A stretch of DNA of 64,000 nucleotides from contig NZ_JAGQCU010000001.1 in assembly GCF_024346355.1 (NCBI RefSeq), positions 372,001 through 436,000 of the forward strand. The letters are read 5' to 3'. Below are positions 61,279-64,000 of this stretch, in pieces. The notes under the pieces are model-generated. The model made no database searches. It saw only the letters and a program-made list of their open reading frames with translations, and was not told the DNA's origin. Each line of letters begins with the position of its first letter. Position 1 is the first letter of the stretch. The DNA comes from Cyanobium sp. ATX 6A2 (lineage in GTDB: Bacteria > Cyanobacteriota > Cyanobacteriia > PCC-6307 > Cyanobiaceae). The translations under genes and the position numbers were made by a program.

Positions 61279-61425
61279 GGACCTGTATAAATCCCCCACC
61301 CATCTCTCTTCAGCTGCATAAGAGAGCAAAAACCTCAGAGCAACATGTCCAAAGCCCTTCTGGCGCAACGCTTCCTTGGTGGGCGCTTCAAAATCCAAGC
61401 TACTTATGCGGACCCGTATAAAACC
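61279..61425. repeat. direct repeat flanking 115 bp next to hoxH
   Basis: GGACCTGTATAAATCC (61279-61294) and GGACCCGTATAAAACC (61410-61425) differ at two of 16 bases. Both lie between the DUF4160-DUF2442 gene and hoxH. They may be duplicated promoter elements (TTATAC on the minus strand) or the edges of a lost insertion. The sequence between has a minus-strand open frame of uncertain coding value. Confidence 0.45.
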
Positions 61426-61457
61426 TACGTGCACACACAACACCTCAGCCCTGCCGC

Positions 61458-62918
61458 TCAGCCTCGCAGCCGCTCCGCCACCAACCCACCCGCAGCATCG
61501 CGCAACTCGATGTGCAGCGGCATCTGGCCGGCGGCGTGGGTGCTGCAGCTCAGGCAGGGGTCGAAACAGCGGATGCCCGCCTCCACCCGGTTCAGCAGGG
61601 GCTCGGGGATCTCGGCACCATCGGCCACCGGCTCGGTGATGAACTCCCGGGCGATCTGGGCCACGGTGCGGTTCATCGCCAGGTTGTTCTGACCGGTGGC
61701 GATGATCAGGTTCACCCGGGTGATCAGGCCGTCGTCGTCCACGCAGTAGTGGTGAAACAGGGTGCCTCGCGGTGCCTCGCTCACCCCCACCGCCTCGTTG
61801 GCGTTGAGGTCGGCGCGGGCGCGGATGCGGTCGGTCATCAGGCTGTCGTCCACCACCAGCTGCTCGATCCCCTCCAGGCAGGCCACGATCTCCACCAGCC
61901 GGGCGTGGTGGAAGGCAAACGAGGAGGTCACGATCCGGCCACCGCTCTCCGCGGTGCCGCTGCGCTGGCGGAACTCGGCCAGCTCGGCATCGGCCCAGTC
62001 GCTGCCCATCGACTCGCACACGTTCAGCCGCGCCAGCGGCCCCACCCGGTAGATCCCCTCGGGATAGCCCAGGGGCTTGTAATAGGGAAACTTGAGATAA
62101 CTCCAGCTCTCCACCGCCTCGCCCAGGTAGCTGGCGTAGTCGTCTTCCGAGAGGTCATCGGCCACGATCCGGCCGTCGCTGTCGATGAAGCGGATCAGGC
62201 CATCGATGCACTCCCAGCGCCCGCCCGGCCCCACCAGGCCCATGAACAGCGACGGGAAATCACCGAAGGTGCTCTGCTCCCGCTGCAGCGGCCCATCCAG
62301 CAGCTGTTTGTAGAGCTGCAGGGCCGTGGCCACCGTGGCCTTCGCCTCCGGCAGGCGCTCCAGGATCCACTCCCTGGCCTCTGCGCTCAGGGGCGTGCGC
62401 ACCCCGCCGGGCACCGCCCAGGCGGAGTGGATCTTGCGGCCCCCCAGCAGTTCCAGCACCTGCTGGCCGAACTGGCGCAGGCGGATGCCGGCGCGGGCCA
62501 GATCCGGGTCGGCCGCCATCAGGCCGAACACATTGCGCCGCGCCGGATCACTCTCCCAGCCCAGCAGGAAATCAGGGCTGCTGAGGTGAAAGAACGAGAG
62601 CGCGTGGCTCTGGCAGAGCTGGGCCAGGTTGAGCAGCCGCCGCAGCTTGCGGGCCGCCGGCGGCGGCTGCACCGCCAGCAGCTTGTCGCCCGTTTTCGCC
62701 GCCGCCAGCAGGTGGCTCACCGGGCAGATGCCGCAGATGCGGGCGGTGATGCCGGCCATCTCGGTGAACGGCCGGCCCTCGCAGAAGGTTTCGAAGCCGC
62801 GATACTCCACCACGTGGAAGCGGGCATCGGCCAGCCGCCCCGCCTCATCCAGATGGAGCGTGATCTTGGCGTGACCCTCGATGCGGGTCACAGGATCGAT
62901 CGTGATCGTGCGTGTCAT
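61458..62918 (-). CDS. hoxH: bidirectional NiFe hydrogenase large subunit HoxH
   Basis: 486 residues. The N-terminal Ni ligands are in [15 protein letters not shown] (RxCGxCxxxH) and the C-terminal pair in [12 protein letters not shown] (DPCxxCxxH). The 23-25 residues after the last His are the peptide removed by HoxW. Binds the Ni-Fe(CN)2CO site that splits or makes H2. The start [21 protein letters not shown] is the family start. Last of the hox structural genes in the transcription order seen here. Confidence 0.97.
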   Translation of the reverse strand: MTRTITIDPVTRIEGHAKITLHLDEAGRLADARFHVVEYRGFETFCEGRPFTEMAGITARICGICPVSHLLAAAKTGDKLLAVQPPPAARKLRRLLNLAQLCQSHALSFFHLSSPDFLLGWESDPARRNVFGLMAADPDLARAGIRLRQFGQQVLELLGGRKIHSAWAVPGGVRTPLSAEAREWILERLPEAKATVATALQLYKQLLDGPLQREQSTFGDFPSLFMGLVGPGGRWECIDGLIRFIDSDGRIVADDLSEDDYASYLGEAVESWSYLKFPYYKPLGYPEGIYRVGPLARLNVCESMGSDWADAELAEFRQRSGTAESGGRIVTSSFAFHHARLVEIVACLEGIEQLVVDDSLMTDRIRARADLNANEAVGVSEAPRGTLFHHYCVDDDGLITRVNLIIATGQNNLAMNRTVAQIAREFITEPVADGAEIPEPLLNRVEAGIRCFDPCLSCSTHAAGQMPLHIELRDAAGGLVAERLRG

Positions 62919-62927
62919 GGGGGGGCC

Positions 62928-63503
62928 TCAGCCGAACTGCAACATCGCCGTGCCTTCCATCGCCGGCGTCTCGCCCCGCAGCAGCGGTTCGATGGCGGCG
63001 CGGATGCGCTCCGCCGAAGGCGGGCACCCGGGCAGGTAGAGATCCACCGGGATCACCTCGTGGAGGGGCCGCACCCGCTCCAGCAGCTCCGGCACGATGC
63101 CGGGGGCATGGGGGTGCTGGGCGCCGATATCCGCCAGTTCCAGGTAGCTCCGGTCGAGCACGCTCTGGCGGCTGCCGCCATCCACATCGGCCCAGAGGTT
63201 GCGCAGGGCCGGCACGTTGCCGGTCACGGCGCAGTCGCCGAAGGAGATCACCAGGCGGGTGCGCTGGCGCAGCTGCAGGGCCAGCTCCAGGTTGTCCACG
63301 TTGGCCACCGCCCCCTCCACCAGGCACACGTCCACCTGCTCGGGATAGGTCTTGAGGTCGCTGGCCACCGGCGAAAACACCACGTCCACGTGCTCGGCCA
63401 GCTCGAACAGCCACTCATCGAGATCGAGGAACGACATGTGGCAGCCGCTGCAGCCGGCCAGCCACACGGTGGCGAAGCGCAGTTTTTTCGAAGGGGTCGT
63501 CAT
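62928..63503 (-). CDS. hoxY: bidirectional NiFe hydrogenase small subunit HoxY
   Basis: 191 residues from ATG 63503. The proximal [4Fe-4S] ligands are in [18 protein letters not shown] (CxxC), [10 protein letters not shown] and [11 protein letters not shown], all four Cys present; like other HoxY it lacks the distal clusters of uptake hydrogenases. Passes electrons between HoxH and HoxU. Nine bp upstream of hoxH. Confidence 0.97.
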   Translation of the reverse strand: MTTPSKKLRFATVWLAGCSGCHMSFLDLDEWLFELAEHVDVVFSPVASDLKTYPEQVDVCLVEGAVANVDNLELALQLRQRTRLVISFGDCAVTGNVPALRNLWADVDGGSRQSVLDRSYLELADIGAQHPHAPGIVPELLERVRPLHEVIPVDLYLPGCPPSAERIRAAIEPLLRGETPAMEGTAMLQFG

Positions 63504-63528
63504 CGTTGCCTCACGGGTGCTGGTGCTG

Positions 63529-64000
<472 letters not shown>

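Overview
The window looks like a chromosomal segment of a GC-rich unicellular cyanobacterium of the Cyanobium / freshwater Synechococcus kind (inference). The support is a cyanobacterial core set (lepA, nfu, serS, a site-2 protease, nth, rpsN, pnp, cysQ, rsmI, one tRNA-Arg), a bidirectional NAD-type hydrogenase (hoxUYH) with its hyp and hoxW maturation genes, a pyruvate:ferredoxin oxidoreductase, a CYP120-like P450, and small conserved picocyanobacterial proteins. No phage, transposase or CRISPR array was seen.

Layout. 1-2.2 kb: 3' end of a membrane protein gene and a methyltransferase. 2.2-13.3 kb: a dense island of type II toxin-antitoxin (TA) modules (three vapBC-type pairs, AbrB-PIN, prlF-yhaV, phd-yoeB, HEPN-MNT), mixed with broken modules (relBE, brnT-like, vapC), a DUF4143 ATPase, intact and truncated Uma2 nuclease genes, and a four-gene minor-pilin operon (5.7-7.7 kb). 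Short recombined fragments and repeated operator-like motifs link many of these modules. 13.3-16.2 kb: lepA, a membrane protein and nfu. 16.2-20.1 kb: a second four-gene minor-pilin operon in the same order as the first but AT-richer, with the base change falling inside its first gene. 20.3-21.5 kb: serS. 21.6-32.3 kb: accessory genes (DUF433/DUF5615 pair, DUF2887 protein and a shrunken relative, a pentapeptide protein with a Uma2-derived 5' end, a broken AraC regulator, a BASS-type transporter, a sulfatase / formylglycine-generating enzyme / membrane protein operon, and three envelope proteins). 32.3-40.5 kb: housekeeping block to tRNA-Arg. 40.8-46.9 kb: hydrolase, methyltransferase, P450, Crp/Fnr regulator and small proteins. 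46.9-64 kb: hydrogenase and fermentation region.

In the last region almost everything is on the minus strand: hoxU (runs off the right edge), hoxY, hoxH, an AT-richer insertion, hoxW, hypA, hypB, hypF, hypC, nifJ, a dihydroorotate-dehydrogenase-like gene, hypD and hypE. From hypF to hypD each gene overlaps the next. This suggests that pyruvate oxidation to reduced ferredoxin, H2 evolution by Hox, and assembly of the NiFe site are expressed together under dark or anoxic conditions. The insertion between hoxH and hoxW holds two small genes (a GNAT acetyltransferase and a DUF4160/DUF2442 chimera) separated by a 90-nt structure with the anatomy of an integron attC site, including complementary core sites and an extra-helical G. 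This looks like integron gene cassettes without an integrase in view and is the most notable signal in the window.

Starts were chosen from family alignment, overlap with the upstream stop codon, and codon choice. Similarities are by eye; no database search was run.
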